In this document: in pieces, positions 11,840 to 12,489 of the stretch
Numbering within the stretch: position 1 is the first letter of the stretch
Layout: each line of letters opens with the position of its first letter
Source of the DNA: Candidatus Iainarchaeum sp.
Lineage (GTDB): Archaea; Iainarchaeota; Iainarchaeia; Iainarchaeales; JAFGBZ01
Assembly (NCBI GenBank): GCA_016218635.1
Contig: JACRDJ010000020.1
Span: 1-12,489 of the forward strand
DNA length: 12,489 nucleotides
Direction of reading: 5' to 3'
The notes under the pieces: generated by a model
The model's input: only the letters and a program-made list of their open reading frames with translations
Told to the model about the DNA's origin: nothing
Database searches by the model: none
Made by a program: the position numbers and the translations under genes

Positions 11840-11841
11840 AT
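11832..11841 (+). promoter_or_regulatory. Possible TATA box of rpoK
   Basis: CTTTTTAAAT overlaps the stop of the preceding gene and predicts a transcript start near 11863. That is downstream of the TTG at 11845 but upstream of the TTG at 11884, which favours the latter start unless the gene is read through from upstream. Confidence 0.35.
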
Positions 11842-11883
11842 CCTTTGCAGAAAGAGTGCTTAGTACCTCTTCTAGGCGATTCA

Positions 11884-12090
11884 TTGACCAAATTAACCCG
11901 TTTTGAGCATGCGCGTATTGTGAGTGCGCGGGCCCTGCAGATTTCGTTGGGGGCTCCTTCAAAGGTGAAGCCTTCCAAGGATGATGCGCCTACCGATATT
12001 GCCCTGCATGAATTGGAGCAGCACAAGGTTCCCTTATCCGTTATCCGTAAGTATCCGACCGGCCGGACCGAATTGATTGAGGTGGATTAA
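11884..12090 (+). CDS. rpoK: RNA polymerase subunit K (Rpb6 homologue)
   Basis: RpoK is the archaeal counterpart of eukaryotic Rpb6/bacterial omega, helping assemble and stabilise RNA polymerase. TKLTRFEHARIVSARALQIS is the family signature, followed by GAPSKV, PTDIALHELEQHKVPLSVIRK. No ATG exists in the frame, so a non-ATG start is required. TTG 11884 gives 68 residues beginning MTKLTRFEHAR, which aligns with the usual RpoK N-terminus and has a weak AGGCGA site seven bases upstream. TTG 11845 is the alternative and would add 13 residues. The gene overlaps or nearly abuts rps17e, so the two are probably one transcript. Confidence 0.9.
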   Translation: MTKLTRFEHARIVSARALQISLGAPSKVKPSKDDAPTDIALHELEQHKVPLSVIRKYPTGRTELIEVD

Positions 12091-12094
12091 TTAT

Positions 12095-12289
12095 CTGGGT
12101 AAGGCGGTTCCCCGGCGCGTGAAATCCATGGCGGCTGCTTTGATTGAGGAGTTTCCGGACAAGTTTGTGGCCAAGGATTTTGAGGCCAATAAGAAGTTTG
12201 TGAATTTGCTAAGAATCCCGGTTTCCAAGAGTACCCGTAACCTGGTGGCCGGATTCATTACCCGGAAAGTCAGTCAGCGCTCCAGCTGA
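12095..12289 (+). CDS. rps17e: Ribosomal protein eS17 with a probable CTG start
   Basis: eS17 is a small-subunit ribosomal protein of Archaea and eukaryotes. The frame gives GKAVPRRVKSMAAALIEEFP, DKFVAKDFEANKKFVNLL, then VSKSTRNLVAGFITRKV, matching the family throughout. Family members start MG(R/K)..., which here falls on CTG at 12095, giving 64 residues, the usual length. The GAGGTG at 12079-12084 is ten bases upstream. No ATG is available in front of the domain; a TTG at 12077 would add six residues and overlap rpoK by 14 bases. The stop overlaps the convergent Rad50-like gene's end by 20 bases. Confidence 0.88.
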   Translation: MGKAVPRRVKSMAAALIEEFPDKFVAKDFEANKKFVNLLRIPVSKSTRNLVAGFITRKVSQRSS

Positions 12290-12488
12290 TTTCGTTTTCT
12301 TCAATCCGGGTGCTTTCAAACAGTTCTTTGTTTCGGCTGAGTACGAAGCTTTTTTGGGTGGCCGCTTCCTGCATGTGGGTGTCGTGCGTGATGATGAATA
12401 TCTGGTCGACTATTTTGGGCAGGTGGTGTTTGAGGGTTTGGGCCAGTTCATGCACGCTTTGGCGGTCCAGGTTATGCGTGGGTTCGTC
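12270..12488 (-). CDS. rad50: C-terminus of a Rad50-like ABC ATPase (partial)
   Basis: The gene enters from the right edge and stops at 12270-12272; its last 72 codons are visible. They begin DEPTHNLDRQSVHELAQTLK, i.e. the end of Walker B and the D-loop (LDEPTxxLD), and continue to FIITHDTHMQEAAT with the H-loop His. This pattern is the ABC-ATPase tail of SMC/Rad50 proteins; the short run to the C-terminus after the H-loop fits Rad50. Rad50 with Mre11 senses and opens DNA ends before HerA-NurA resection. SbcC or another SMC-like ATPase cannot be excluded from a fragment. Confidence 0.78.
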   Translation of the reverse strand, partial: DEPTHNLDRQSVHELAQTLKHHLPKIVDQIFIITHDTHMQEAATQKSFVLSRNKELFESTRIEENEISWSAD

Positions 12489-12489
12489 G

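Overview
The window reads as archaeal. It carries the archaeal/eukaryotic-type RNA polymerase subunit RpoK (Rpb6), ribosomal protein eS17, the Pth2 type of peptidyl-tRNA hydrolase, the HerA-NurA DNA end-resection pair and the C-terminal end of a Rad50-like ATPase. Many starts sit about 25-28 bases downstream of an AT-rich TATA-like box, as in archaeal leaderless transcripts; a few have a Shine-Dalgarno (SD) sequence instead. Very tight packing, a ThyA/DHFR pair and many small toxin-like genes fit an uncultured small-genome (DPANN-like) archaeon. The lineage is an inference from gene content only.

Layout, left to right. 1-1183 (minus): start of a membrane protein, a tandem helix-turn-helix (HTH) protein and a stand-alone C39-type cysteine peptidase. 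1277-1369 (plus): a probable 30-residue gene. 1372-2812 (minus): a tightly coupled operon of an unknown 112-residue protein, Pth2 and a circularly permuted YlqF-like GTPase. 2813-3130: a 318-base gap filled by GC-rich hairpin repeats. 3131-4192 (plus): nurA, abutted by a VapC/ribbon-helix-helix toxin-antitoxin pair. 4974-5318 (minus): a small secreted Met/His-rich protein. 5447-7528: thyA and a DHFR gene (plus), separated by an AbrB/VapC pair (minus). 7642-9346 (plus): a zinc-ribbon protein overlapping herA. 9364-10266 (minus): a Fic-fold protein lacking its catalytic His. 10460-11839 (plus): an unrecognised 459-residue protein. 11884-12289 (plus): rpoK and rps17e, both without an ATG start. 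12270-12488 (minus): Rad50-like C-terminus.

Themes. HerA, NurA and Rad50 belong to one DNA double-strand-break processing pathway, but here they are scattered rather than in one operon. ThyA and DHFR form the dTMP/folate cycle. Three toxin-type modules (two VapC pairs and Fic) each lie convergent to, and within 0-17 bases of, the stop codon of a plus-strand core gene.

The most unusual feature is a family of GC-rich two-hairpin elements with the shared core GCGNAGCA...CGTA...CGGCAC. They occur at 2872-3093, 7533-7603 and 10343-10415. In each place a plus-oriented copy ends just upstream of the predicted TATA box of nurA, of the zinc-ribbon/herA pair, or of the unknown 459-residue gene. Stem sequences differ between copies while pairing is kept. 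This could be a shared regulatory or RNA element, or a dispersed intergenic repeat. If regulatory, it links the unknown gene to DNA end processing.
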